A stretch of DNA of 64,000 nucleotides, from NCBI GenBank assembly GCA_009760855.2, contig WPIO01000123.1, positions 870,001 to 934,000 on the forward strand, written 5' to 3'. A program made the translations under genes and the position numbers. Shown here in pieces: positions 1-9,618 of the stretch (its first letter is position 1; each line of letters opens with the position of its first letter). The DNA comes from Cristatella mucedo (Eukaryota > Bryozoa > Phylactolaemata > Cristatellidae). The notes under the pieces are model-generated. The model had not been told where the DNA came from and did no database searches. It saw nothing but the letters and a program-made list of their open reading frames with translations.

Positions 1-397
1 CAACTTCTACGGCACCAGCGTCTTTTAACTATAGGTTTTCAAAAAATCTAATTCTTTGGTGACGGTGCCTTTAATTGGTAAGCTCTGCAAGCCTGAACTC
101 GCTCCCGACTTACGTTAGGACATTCCCTGGCTTGATGGTAATTAGTTTTTATTCTAAACTTGTCGGCGAGGAAAGACTGGAGTGAGGTCTGGCCAGGCTG
201 CAGAGCTTGTCTTCGGGCACATGGGTGCTTCTTCCGCATTTCGACATGAAAACCGCCAGTTGCTTTGTGCAAACTCCGTGTTCTGCTCCGTGAACTGATG
301 TAGAAACTGCTCTGCCAACCACCGTATTTAACGTGAGAGGCATAACTAAACATGAGGGCTTAAAGGTTTTGTAAAAATAATAATTATAATGCACTTA
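1..397. other. No gene recognised
   Basis: I see no coding signal, RNA gene or repeat that recurs elsewhere in the window. The short reading frames here look random. Confidence 0.5.
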
Positions 398-629
398 AAA
401 CTTGTAGGTCCCTTCATTCTTTGGCTCCAGCCTATCTCTCTGATCTACTTCCCACCAGGCCAAGAACCGTAACACCCGCTTTTCGGAATCCAAAAGTCGA
501 CAAATACCTCAAACAAACCTTAAATCCTTTGGAGTCCGTGCATTTAGTTGATATGCTCCCAAAGCATGGAACTGCCTGCCGACCTGCATCAGAATATCCC
601 TTGACCTGACCACATTTAAAAGGAACTTG
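398..629 (+). mobile_element. LINE family A fragment (left part of a split copy)
   Basis: This matches the C-terminal coding part of the commonest LINE here (family A, CR1/L2 group), from the 'SLAPAYLSDLLP' stretch to the 'DLTTFKRNL' stretch. It stops abruptly at 629 and resumes at 1758. The six bases aacttg at 624-629 are repeated at 1758-1763, so the copy was split by the LINE at 630-1757. Confidence 0.75.
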
Positions 630-1757
630 CCAAACACAATCTAGGCTTTCACTTCTATGCAGATGACACTCAGTTGTACCTTTGCTTCGATTCCTCCCAG
701 CCTTCGAGCACCTAAAATTCTCTAAACTCACTTGCTGCATGCATTGATGACATCCGCACATGGATGGCAGCAAATTTTCTAAAACTTAAAGATGATAAAA
801 CTAACTTACTAGTTATGGGCAAACCCAGTGTGATCCAGAGGTTGGAAAGGCTGACTCTCAAAATTGGCTCTGCCAGCATATCTCCTGTCGAATCAGCTCG
901 GAATCTAGGTGTCATATTCCAAAGCGACCTCTCGTTAGACGACCACATCAGCTCCACAGTCAAATCTGCCTATTTTCAGCTTCATAACATTGCTAAAATT
1001 CGGGCTTGTGTAGATAAAGATAATACTTCCAAGTTATTTCATGCATTCGTGACATCCCGTCTCGACTTCTGCAACTCACTTCTTACTGGCCTACCAGCAT
1101 GTGCGATCAGGCGATTGCAGCTTGTGCAAAACTCTGCAGCTAGGCTTGTCTGTCGTGAGCGTCGCAGGTGCCACATTACTCCACTTCTCGCCGACCTGCA
1201 CTGGCTACCAGTCAAGCAACGGATTGACTTCAAGGTTTTGTCGCTCACTTTTAGGTCCCTTCATTCTATGGCTCCAGCCTATCTGTCAGATATGCTACCC
1301 CATCAGGCCAAGCATGGTACCACACGCTTCTCGGAATCCAACCGTCTAGAAATACCTCATACAAACCCTAAATCCTTTGGAGACCGTGCATTTAGTTCAT
1401 ATGCTCCCAAAGCCTGGAACTCCCTCCCGACCTGCGTCAAAACATCCCCTGACCTGACCACATTTAAAAGGAACCTAAAAACACACCTATTTAGGACAGC
1501 ATTTAGTGGGTCCCTGTGATTCGTCTTTGATGTGCTTATGCGTGCTGACACTGTGCATGCTGCCACTAACCACATTTGCATGCTGACCCTGTGCATGTCA
1601 CCCCTAACAATATTATTCATCTCGTTTGTTTTTCAATCATGATTTTACTTACCATTCAATTGCATATCACTTTACAGCAACTGTAAAGCGCCTAGAGAGA
1701 GATTGAGTTCTCTGAGGGCGCTTTATCAAGTGAATTATTATTATTATTATTATTATT
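630..1757 (+). mobile_element. LINE family A copy, 5'-truncated, with RT 3' half and (ATT)n tail
   Basis: The element begins inside the reverse transcriptase. An [10 protein letters not shown] motif (palm domain, catalytic DD) is readable at about 649-678, followed by a frame break, then an uninterrupted 251-residue frame at 764-1519 covering the thumb and C-terminal region and ending in FKRNLKTHLFRTAFSGSL. The 3' UTR has GCATGC-rich repeats and the conserved tail 'gagattgagttctctgaggg', and ends in (ATT)n at about 1736-1757. The copy inserted into an older copy of the same family with a 6-bp target duplication (aacttg). Reverse transcription with 5' truncation is normal for this clade. It is not functional because the endonuclease and most of the RT are missing. 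Confidence 0.85.
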
Positions 1758-2027
1758 AACTTGAAAACACACCTATTTTGGACAGCATTTAGTGGGTCCT
1801 TGTTAATTGTCCTTCATGTGCTTATGCATGCTGACACTGTTCATGCTGCCACTAACCACATTAGCATGCTGACCCTGTGCATGTCACCCCTAACCATGCT
1901 ATTCATGTTATTTGTCAAGCATGATATCACTCACCATTCAATTGCGTTTCCCTTTGCAGCAAAAACAAAGCGCCTAGAAAGAGATTGAGTTCTGTGGGTG
2001 CTTTATGAATTGTATTATTATTATTAT
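1758..2027 (+). mobile_element. LINE family A fragment (right part of the split copy)
   Basis: This continues the copy interrupted at 629: last coding residues (KTHLFWTAFSGS), 3' UTR, and a short (ATT)n tail ending at 2027. Confidence 0.75.
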
Positions 2028-2499
2028 GAGGTTCTTATGGTTTTTCTACAATTTTTACTATTTTCTAGAAAATCTGCTATCCATTCACATTGAGTATGCG
2101 ACTTTGCGGGGATCCTGGTCCATAACAATTGGTTTAAATGTATCATTATTAGTTGTAGTAAAAGTAGCAGCAGGAGTAGTTTTACTCGTATTAGTATTAT
2201 TAGAATGCACCAAACGGGCTGATTATCGGTCAGAATGTAATAAAAACCGCATAGAAAATCCACGAAGAATTACGAGCTGATATTTTAGATCTTACTCGTC
2301 GCTTACCAAAGATTTCTCATCGGTCTAGATTACTCGGACAGCTTTACTGTATGCTAAATCGGCGGCAAAAACAGCGAAGGACCTATTCACCAGTCGTCTC
2401 TTAAGGTGACAGCGATGGGTGTCGTTGTGCAGAGAGGGCAAGCTGCTGGAATGCAACAGCTCTTTGAACCACTTTTCTTAGTTCACAATCCAGTAAAGC
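2028..2499. other. No gene recognised
   Basis: No coding or repeat match is seen, apart from a short ATT-rich stretch around 2140-2210. Confidence 0.4.
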
Positions 2500-2695
2500 T
2501 CTACTTTTAAGTGTGTAATTTCGCCTGGAAGAGTGCCTATGTGTGTCACCCTGCCCATGTTATTCTTGTTGTTGCAGGGCATGCTGCCACTATGTATTCT
2601 ACTGCCCACCATTTACAGTACAAGTTAAATGCCTAGAAAGATATTGAGTTTTCTGAGGGCACTATATAAATTGTATTATAATTGTTATATTGATC
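2500..2695 (+). mobile_element. LINE family A 3'-tail relic
   Basis: This is a diverged 3' UTR of family A. The 'tgcctagaaagatattgag' block and 'ttctgagggcactatataa' are followed by an imperfect ATT tail. Confidence 0.55.
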
Positions 2696-3893
2696 CTTCG
2701 ATTGCAGCTACATATACGAATTAGTATATGGCCTATCATTTTTTGACTGGACACTCAGAATTCCTGTACCATCAAGGTAATACTATAAATATCCTATAAA
2801 GAGCTTAATATAAACATGAGGATGTGACTAAGATTAAAGAAATAAATAAGTAGCTTATCATAGGTTAGTCTTGTAATTGCAACGACATGACTATGTTACT
2901 GCGTTTTAAGAGAACTAAATCTGTTTCAAAATTTTTCACAAATACTTGATGGGAAATATGTTGTGGCATTAGCTAAATCAACAGCTTGAAGCACCTGCCT
3001 GACCTGCTTAAGTTTCGGGGCTAAACTTAAATCATACCTCATTTACACTCCTTTAAGCTGCCATACAAACTCTTCATTTGTCGCTGAATTTTAGCTTTCG
3101 CTGCTGCGCTGTAACAAAGCGACTGCTAAATCAATGCGGGTAATCCTGTCTTTTTGTTGCAGGCTCAAAATTAAGTGAAACGTAATTAGCATGATACCAA
3201 AGGCCGCGAGTTAGACCAGAGCTATCTGGAATAAGCGGTTGTTCTACCAATTTTATAGTGGCAACTCTAGCTCTTATTATTATAGATGGATACAATTTAT
3301 ACTGCAGAGGTGAACTATGAAGTCATCAACAGTCACCTAATAAAAACCATGTGGTTTTAGTGGTCAAGAATAAACCTGAATCAGTTCACCCAACACAGTA
3401 CGAAACGATTGCATGGCTATCGGAATACAAGGCTGTGTCATTCCTTCTTTACGTACGTGAATATAGTTTTAAAATACAGTGCAGTAGCTTCTGCACAAAA
3501 TTCCCTAGCCTTAAAACACGATGCTCTTAATGGTTTCAGTCCCTGCCGAAGCAAAAATATACCAGAAGCCCGGGGGACAACCTGAAGCCCTGAAGTGTTG
3601 AGTAACTTATAATGACTTGGATGTCAGTACAAGCTAGAGTATTGATAGTAAAAGAGGCAGCAATAAAAGCGACAGTACGTCGGAATTAAAACTTCAGAGG
3701 TCATATCACACAATCCCAAACCCATCAAGGTTGCAGGTGACCAGCACTAGCCGCGGCATGTCACGATGCTGATGCAATGCCCAAAGTACTGCTGAACTGT
3801 TTTACTGAAGTTCTGGAATTAAACTGCTCAAATATTTGAGCACTGCTGACAGCAGCCTACGTGACTTAGGCTTATGCTTATTCTATTTATGGT
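2696..3893. other. Long gene-free stretch
   Basis: Nothing recognisable is seen on either strand. If the frame at 3894-4485 is a terminal exon, part of this stretch would be its 3' UTR and downstream flank. I do not see a convincing AATAAA close to the stop. Confidence 0.4.
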
Positions 3894-4485
3894 TTATGAC
3901 ATCAACCCAGTAATACTCCCTGTAGTACGTGGATCTCTAAAAAACAAACTGTGCATTCGTAGTATGTCAGGAATAGAATGCTGGAGCTTCGATAGCTGAT
4001 CAAGTGTAGCAATAATCGTAAGAATAAACAATATTATAGAAGGAAATAAACAGCCTATCAGCACAGCCAAGTATAAGGTTTCGGCCGCGATCTGCATTCC
4101 TGATTCATCCTCGTCCAATGCACCCGTGGTACCATCGTCAAGAGTCGTCTTAATGGCAGCAGTCGACAGACCTGCCTGCAGGTCTTCAAGCTCGTTACGG
4201 CATCGCTCAAAGTCTTTCTCGTCGACGTATACTCGCAGTTGAATGGAAGTTGCTTCGAACACGGCAAGCACGTGACCGGTGACAAGTGCTTACTCCATCA
4301 TCACCACCGGCAGTTTGCTGTCGCATAGCTGTTGCAGCCGGTTGAGAGCTAGCTGAGTGAACACTTGCAGCTCGACTATGATGCTGCCGTTGCACAATCT
4401 GTTGCAAAAGATGCCTTGCTATTGTCTTGATCCATTAAGCGCACTCATGCAAGCCTCGTGGTCTCGAAATATGGCCTTGACGATC
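3894..4485 (-). pseudogene. Exon-like frame: TRADD-N-like domain plus transmembrane helix, two in-frame stops
   Basis: Reading leftwards from 4484, one frame stays coding-like for about 196 codons to a TAA at 3896-3894, broken only by TAG at 4421-4419 (codon 22) and TAA at 4292-4290 (codon 65). The start is preceded by a good splice acceptor (ttacccag before 4485). Features in order: a helix-like start, a strand GSIIVEL, an L-rich helix (residues about 45-55), a second strand and acidic turn (SIQLRVYVDEKDFERC), an acidic linker, a 25-residue hydrophobic helix at residues about 137-161 (LYLAVLIGCLFPSIILF onwards, bases about 4002-4076), and a short basic tail. Family knowledge: this strand-helix-strand pattern followed by a membrane helix resembles the TRADD N-terminal domain family found in invertebrate death-fold proteins. 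The resemblance is by eye. Both stops follow or replace glutamine-like positions, so simple C-to-T decay could explain them. It could be a pseudogene, or the last exon of the minus-strand CARD gene; neither is shown. Confidence 0.45.
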
Positions 4486-4530
4486 CTGGGTAAGGTAAGG
4501 GTCCTGGGTAAGGACGATCCTGGGTAAGGA
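4479..4530. repeat. Short tandem duplication over a splice acceptor
   Basis: The block 'gacgatcctgggtaagg' occurs at about 4480-4496 and again at about 4513-4529, with a partial copy between. On the minus strand each copy carries the same 'ccttacccag' acceptor of the exon-like frame. Confidence 0.7.
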
Positions 4531-4619
4531 ACACTTTTTGTGACAATGTGTTCAGCTCCACGCTTTCGATTTCGCAATGCACATCTAACCCACCTGCAAC
4601 CTACAAACGCATTTATTTT

Positions 4620-4713
4620 TTACAGCAGTTAGCAGGTCAATGTGATTCTTCCTTTATGTATTGACACTCTGCAAGCTGCCACTAACCATTTGCAAGCTGA
4701 CCAAGTGCAAGCT
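4620..4713 (+). mobile_element. LINE family A 3' UTR fragment, left of a nested insertion
   Basis: This is 3' UTR sequence (gctgccactaacc, gctgaccaagtgcaagc). It continues at 5034 after a family B LINE. Confidence 0.55.
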
Positions 4714-5033
4714 TTAGCTCTGCAGGTCTTAGACTGTGGAACTCGCTTCCATAAATCCTACGCAAAGACAATTTCTCTCATGCTGCCGACTACGGCTCAT
4801 CCTTTTCAGCGATCCTAAGCTGCTACTTCCATGCTACTCACTACCTCAACTGCTCTCCTGACTCTGCTATGCTTCCCACTTTCTCTTTGTTGTGTGAGAT
4901 GAAGTCTGTTGGCTACCAATGTGTACTACAAGCCGCTTGGGCTGAGAGTGAGCAATACAAAACTCTCCTGCGTAACACCCACGTGGTCTTTATGACTTTG
5001 TGGAGTTACAGACGGAGATACAATACATTTCAA
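4714..5033 (+). mobile_element. LINE family B 3' end inserted in a family A copy
   Basis: This matches the family B C-terminus (TAMLPTFSLL-like region, 'SRLGCEW') and its tail ending 'gagttac..gagatacaatacat'. The frame is broken. Confidence 0.65.
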
Positions 5034-5185
5034 CCATGTTGTCATTGAGAATGCTACAACTAACCATTCGACCATGCGTATGTGCAGCAAATGTGAAGTG
5101 CGTAGAAAGAGATTATTATTTCTAAGGGTGCTATCCCAACATGTTAAAAGTATTGTTATGATTACTAACACTATTATTATTGTTC
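5034..5185 (+). mobile_element. LINE family A 3' tail, right of the nested insertion
   Basis: This resumes the family A 3' UTR (tgcagcaaatgtgaagtgc, 'tagaaagagatta') and ends in an interrupted ATT tail. Confidence 0.55.
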
Positions 5186-6234
5186 AGTATCCCTCATACT
5201 CTATCTGCAGGAAAGCACTGCTTAGACGAGTTCAGATGCAATACGACACATTATCCATTAACATAATTCCAGTTCTACGACTGTAAGATCTCGGTCTAAA
5301 ATTACATTAACTCTATAAGAGGCGATGGAAAACAAAACATTGTAAGCATGTTAACTATTGCCAGTGAACTTTTAATGCAAGACCGGAATTACATAAATGG
5401 CTGTAGCACCGGTGCCTGAAAGAAGCAGTTTTGCTATATCTATTACTCATCAAAGTTTGGAATTGTGTTATAAGAGCAACCGTATCAGCCAATTCTCTGA
5501 ATTACATAAGGTAGTCGGTGTATGCGAATCATGTTCCTCAAAACTAAACATAAACTTTCCAGAAAGCATCAGGCCAGATTGAATGACTGTTATTGGCTCA
5601 CTGTTTAAGCTTTTATAGAGCCATCAATACCTACTCAGATTAGAAACAACTTAACTCAGCTAAAAGTTTTTTTTTTATACAAGCACCTATGCAAATGACC
5701 TCACCGTTATCATTCTCCAGGCAGTACATCCTACTTAACAATGATGAAAGACTTCTCCTATACTAATACCAGCTCCTAAAAGTAATTAGTAATACAGACT
5801 GCTAATAATTAAGATTATCCCCTTGGACTGACTTATGGTGCAGGACAAACACTCACCATGTCACAGAAGTCAGACTCGCATGCTTAAAACTACCAACAAT
5901 GGGCATTTGGCATTCTTATCATACAGCAGTAGCGAACGAGTAACAATACGAATAATCTAGCGGTTGACTTATTGTTCAAGACTGTGGAAGACGCTTTCAG
6001 AGAATGAACTCTACTGGTGGACTATGTGCAGCGATTCTATTATGATCTTATTCATGAAATGCTCTGTGCAAAGGCAGTATTCGGCTGGCTCGGTATTGGA
6101 GCTAGATAGCTGAACTCTTATTTCGGCCATACTCTGACAATCTGACAAAGTTTGTTTAGTAGCTTCGGAATGTGATTTGCTATGTGAACGTGTCTTGTTG
6201 GATGAAGATGGTTGCAGGACACCAGTGATATAAG
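5186..6234. other. Gene-free; weak similarity to 12.3 kb
   Basis: About 5215-5380 is weakly similar to about 12325-12480 (a block with 'gagctcaaatgcaagacgac' at 12325 on). No gene is recognised. The 61-75 residue frames look random. Confidence 0.35.
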
Positions 6235-7500
6235 GCATTAGGCATTGCTCAGCAGGATATTTCCCCAGCCGGCAAACCCACCATAAAGGATTGTAATTCT
6301 CTCAATTAATTCGTCTTATGCTGCTAAGACTGGCTTAGAAGCAGTACAAAATTAGTATCTAGTGCGTCGATTCGTTATTTTAAAGTACTTAAATCATTAA
6401 TCCCAAATTTAAGTAACTGCCTGCAATTCTGTACTGCTTAATTGGCATACACTACCGTGCAGCAGCATTTTTTGCTAGTGTAGTCGATAGATATCGTCGA
6501 AATAGGCCAAAGGTCCGGCTCACATGCAGCTTTACCAGCTGCAGCCACAGTGAACCAATTCAACAGTCCTAGCCTTGTTTATGGCCATCAAAATATGTCG
6601 TACTGTCAAGTTGCCTTGATTACATCTTTGCTTTGAAGGAAGCGACAACAACACTGCCTAGATGGCTTTAAAATTTTAAGTTTAAAAGGTCTGGCACACT
6701 TGCTGCTTTAGCAGCTGCAGCCACAGTGAACCAAATCAACGGGCCTATTTTTGCTTAGGCCAGTGAAGCCAGCGTAACTATCAAATTGCACAGCTGACCT
6801 CTCTGCTTTCAAGACAGCAAGAACTATACTGTCTGTATTGCCTTTACAGCCAACACTCCCGCGTCCGACCAAGTATAAGGCTAAGCTGCACGACTGAGCT
6901 TTTAAGTTTTGTGTTTAGGATGTTTACTGAATACTTGGATGTTTACTGAAATAAATATCCAAAATGAGATAGGAGCTACCAAGCCACAAGAGCCTGGGCT
7001 TAAAACCGACACATTATAATGATTTGCACAACGATGAGGCAAACAAGACTTGGGTTGCAAGATCACGTGCTGCACTTTGGTAAAAGATTAGTTACTAGCA
7101 CACTTGTATCGCGAATGACATACTCTGACCGAATGCAGGACGAAGGCAGAGGCTTAGCACTAGCTTTAGTGGCAGTAACTCTTTCCCAGAGGGTGAAAAG
7201 TAAGCATTCGGCTGGCAGACCATGAGACAGAGAGCTAACTTTTCAGTTCCCGCAGTCATACTGATTCGATCAGACAAACTGCCTTAAGAGGCCAACAAGA
7301 TATACATTTTCACGATATGAGAAAGACTATGCAGCAGAACTCCGGTTGTGATTTTTAAGTGGCCGAGTTTTCTTTAGTGATATTTAGCTACTGAACAACC
7401 ACCTGAAAGAGACCGAGCGTCAGGGAAACTCCCTCCTTTAAAGCCGCATGCACTGCTACTAGCAGGTCCGATGCAGTACAACTTGAAAGGGTGTCTAGCT
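6235..7500 (+). repeat. Oldest copy of a dispersed repeat unit (also at 19, 55 and 59 kb)
   Basis: The block contains a module with 'ggcaaac' and 'accataa' at about 6250-6300, a dimer of about 175-bp subunits at about 6505-6855, and a right part at about 6880-7490 ending in another diverged module. It is colinear with about 19490-21740, 55065-56570 and 59255-60740 but more diverged. Unlike those three it lacks the SINE family 2 insertion; the site falls near 7160-7180. No protein is recognised. Confidence 0.6.
6505..6855 (+). repeat. Dimeric 175-bp subrepeat
   Basis: Two direct subunits each start 'aaaggtc(c/t)ggc(t/a)cac', then 'agcagctgcagccacagtga', 'accaa(t/a)tcaac', and later a 'tttgctttcaa'-like block. 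The same dimer occurs at about 19660-20000, 55240-55580 and 59400-59745, and a monomer at about 12560-12725. This looks like a short dispersed element of unknown class. Confidence 0.6.
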
Positions 7501-7664
7501 ATTTCTGTAGTCTTTTTATCGTTTAGTAATATAACCCTTTTTGTCAATCCACCAGTGAACTCATTCGGACAAATGAGCACCAGCATTCACGGCGGAAGCA
7601 CTTTTGCATGAGAAGTCATCGATATCTTCAAAGTGGCTCCAGTTAAATGTCGAGTTCACGTGTT

Positions 7665-7669
7665 GCTTT
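7665..7669. repeat. Target-site duplication, left (gcttt)
   Basis: The five bases gcttt directly before the LTR start are repeated directly after the LTR end at 9614-9618. Confidence 0.85.
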
Positions 7670-7945
7670 TGTAGTTTGACTGTATGCCGGCTCCTCTAAT
7701 GAGCCTGTGATGTGGCATGGACACAGGCCGGTAACCGCTGGTGGCCAGCTGGTAGATTCACCATTAGAGTCGGCCACTGCACAGTTGTGGTCCTCGATGA
7801 ATCATCGGGGTCAACCAGAGGAGTGGAGGAGGAGAGACTCTAGTGTGAGAAGGGGGCGAAGGCAGTCGTGCGTCTTGTTGCTCCGTGCCTTGTACAATAA
7901 ACCTTTGGCGTTGTTCTGGGCCAGCATTCCGTATGCCGAACCACA
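7670..7945 (+). repeat. 5' LTR
   Basis: It starts TGTAGTTTGACTG and ends CCGAACCACA. An AATAAA signal lies at about 7897-7902 (within tgtacaataaacc). The interior follows at 7946; TGG-starting stretches at about 7956 and 7961 could be a primer-binding site, but I cannot assign a tRNA. Confidence 0.9.
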
Positions 7946-7983
7946 AGCTATTTCGTGGGATGGAGCCGATGACGCCCTGGATA

Positions 7984-8269
7984 AAAGTCTTGTGCAGCGT
8001 CCCTTGGCTTCGATGGCTTCGCAAACTTCGTTGGCTGGCTGCTGAACTTCGAGATGGAGATCGAGAAAAGTGGCTACGAACAGAGTGAGTGCCACTTGTT
8101 TTTGCTTCTTGCGATGCAAGGTGGGGCCTTCACGTTTGCCTCGGGGCTCCCGCAGGAAGTTCAGGATGACTATTCCAAGCATCGTGAGGCCCTAGTGAGG
8201 GCATTCACATCGCCTGCCGGTAGAGCGCGATTGCTGCACGCTGATCGGGTAAATGCTGGTCGGACTTAG
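7984..8269 (+). pseudogene. Gag-like fragment of the LTR element
   Basis: One open frame runs from after a TAA (about 7981) to the stop at 8267-8269, about 94 codons. It has the usual Gypsy-type capsid layout: an aromatic/Gly start (GFDGFANFVGW), an acidic helix (FEMEIEKSGYE), a Leu-rich helix (HLFLLLAMQGGAF), then LPQEVQDDYSKHREALVRAF, the classic 'LP..v..dy..h..al..rF' pattern. It is far shorter than a normal gag (several hundred residues) and has no zinc knuckle or pol. There is an internal ATG at 8054. The assignment rests on motif pattern, not on a search. Confidence 0.65.
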
Positions 8270-8314
8270 AGGGCCGACAAGAGCGACCGGCAGCGGCTAC
8301 AGCGGCTACCGACT

Positions 8315-8866
8315 GTGTGCCAGGCGACAGAGGTTTGTCAGGCTGCCACCCCGTGGCGGCAGGCAACGGCTATCAAAGCGGTGACGGTTGGTCAGGCTGC
8401 GATGGTGTTCCACGATATAACGGCGTTGTGCGAGGCAACGGTCAGCGGTGTGGCTGAGGCGACGGAGAGTGAGACGGTACACGGAGAGGCGGCGGCGTCC
8501 GCGTGGAAGGCAGCGGCGTCCTCGTGGAAGGCGGCGGCGTCCGCGACAGAGTCGGCGGTGTCCGCGACATGGTTGGCGGCGTCCGCGCGGAAGGCGGCAG
8601 CGTCCGCGGCAGAGTTGGCGGCGGGGTCCGCGGCAGAGTCGGCGGCATCCGCGTGGAAGGCGGTGGCGGCCCCCGCGACAGATTCGGCGGTGGCGTCCGC
8701 GGCAGAGTCGCTGGCGTCCGTCAGAGAGGTAGTGGACGGCGATGCAGCGAAGGCCATGAAGGTGACGTTGGCCTGCGACCAGCCGAGTGGGCTGAGACGC
8801 GGCACAGGCAGGAGAGTGTGTGCAGACCGAAGACTCTGCACAGGCCGGAGAGTGTGTGCAGACTGA
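8315..8866 (+). CDS. Open frame across the minisatellite (Ala/Ser-rich heptad repeats)
   Basis: This is a 183-codon open frame inside the LTR element. Its middle (residues about 55-135) is a run of 7-residue repeats of the type AASAWKA or AASATES, produced by the 21-bp DNA repeat. The other forward frames and the minus strand are also open over much of this stretch because GC-rich repeats rarely create stops, so openness alone does not prove translation. No known domain is recognised. It may be a repeat artefact. Confidence 0.25.
   Translation: MCQATEVCQAATPWRQATAIKAVTVGQAAMVFHDITALCEATVSGVAEATESETVHGEAAASAWKAAASSWKAAASATESAVSATWLAASARKAAASAAELAAGSAAESAASAWKAVAAPATDSAVASAAESLASVREVVDGDAAKAMKVTLACDQPSGLRRGTGRRVCADRRLCTGRRVCAD
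8492..8719 (+). repeat. 21-bp GC-rich minisatellite
   Basis: There are about ten units, most of 21 bp and three of 24 bp, with consensus gcggcgtccgcgtggaaggcg or gcggcgtccgcgacagagtcg-type variants. All unit lengths are multiples of three. Confidence 0.9.
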
Positions 8867-8985
8867 AGAGTCTGCACAGGACGGAGAGACTGTACAGGAG
8901 GGAGAATCTGTGGAGGCCACTGAGACTGTGCAGGCCAGAGAGACTGCTCAGGTTGGAGAGGGTACGCAGGACGGAGAAGCAGCTG
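8800..8985 (+). repeat. 18-bp tandem repeat tract
   Basis: Degenerate 18-bp units (caggccggagagtgtgtg-like) translate in the frame starting at 8820 as hexapeptides such as QTEDSA, QAGECV, QTEESA, QDGETV and QEGESV. That frame stays open to 9161. Confidence 0.8.
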
Positions 8986-9322
8986 CGTATATCGGAGACG
9001 CTGCGGAAGAATCAGCAGAGGCGGATGGAGCGACGGCGGTTGGTGTCCGGAAAACAGTGGCCGTGGACGTCAGCTCGATGACGATGGTCGGTGGCTCACG
9101 TTGCCGGCTGGTCACAAAAGGCCGTGCACCAGCTCGCCTCTTGCGATCAGCCGTCAGGTAGCCTGTGGGGTCAGCTATTGATGCTAGCTGCTATGTCGAG
9201 GATGTGTAGGGTCTAGTTTGCATCGTTCATAGAGAGGCCCGTTCATTGCTGCTTAGATAGGCTCGTTCATGCTGCCCTGTACGTTGCAGCTACGTGTGTT
9301 GGTGCTGCAAATTTGTGACCTT

Positions 9323-9337
9323 AAGGTTAAGGGGGCG
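9323..9337 (+). other. Purine-rich tract before the 3' LTR
   Basis: The sequence aaggttaagggggcg sits directly before the TG of the 3' LTR, where plus-strand priming would start. Confidence 0.6.
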
Positions 9338-9613
9338 TGTAGTTTGACTGTATGCCGGCTCCTCTAATGAGCCTGTGATGTGGCATGGACACAGGCCGGT
9401 AACAGCTGGTGGCCAGATGGTAGATTCACCATCAGGGTCGGCTGCTGCACAGTTGTGGTCCTCGATGAATCATCGGGGTCAACCAGAGGAGTGGAGGAGG
9501 AGAGACTCTAGTGTGAGAAGGGGGCGAAGGCAGTCGTGCGTCTTGCTGCTCCGTGCCTTGTACAATAAACCGTTGGCGTTGTTCTGGGCCAGCATTCCGT
9601 ATGCCGAACCACA
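9338..9613 (+). repeat. 3' LTR
   Basis: It is the same length as the 5' LTR (276 bp), with 8 differences by eye, including substitutions around 9405, 9416 and 9433-9445. It ends CCGAACCACA, then the gcttt target duplication. Confidence 0.9.
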
Positions 9614-9618
9614 GCTTT

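Larger units (their letters stand above)
7670..9613 (+). mobile_element. Non-autonomous LTR retrotransposon (TRIM/deletion-derivative type), 1944 bp
   Basis: The element has two direct LTRs of 276 bp each (7670-7945 and 9338-9613) with TG..CA ends, flanked by 5-bp duplications (gcttt). I count 8 mismatches between the LTRs by eye, so insertion is fairly recent. The interior is only 1392 bp. It has a gag-like fragment, then a GC-rich 21-bp minisatellite and an 18-bp repeat tract. There is no protease, RT, RNase H or integrase. A purine-rich tract (about 9323-9337) precedes the 3' LTR. Mobilisation would need proteins from a related, probably Gypsy-type, element elsewhere in the genome. Orientation is set by the gag frame, the purine tract and the AATAAA in the LTRs. 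Confidence 0.9.

Noticed and set aside
3894-4485. Reassigned stop codons (TAG/TAA read as glutamine)
   Set aside because: Two stops in one degenerate-looking exon are better explained by decay. The LINE frames and CARD exons give no support for a variant code.
8306-8920. 204-codon Arg-rich minus-strand frame
   Set aside because: It is the reverse reading of GC-rich minisatellites, where several frames on both strands are open.
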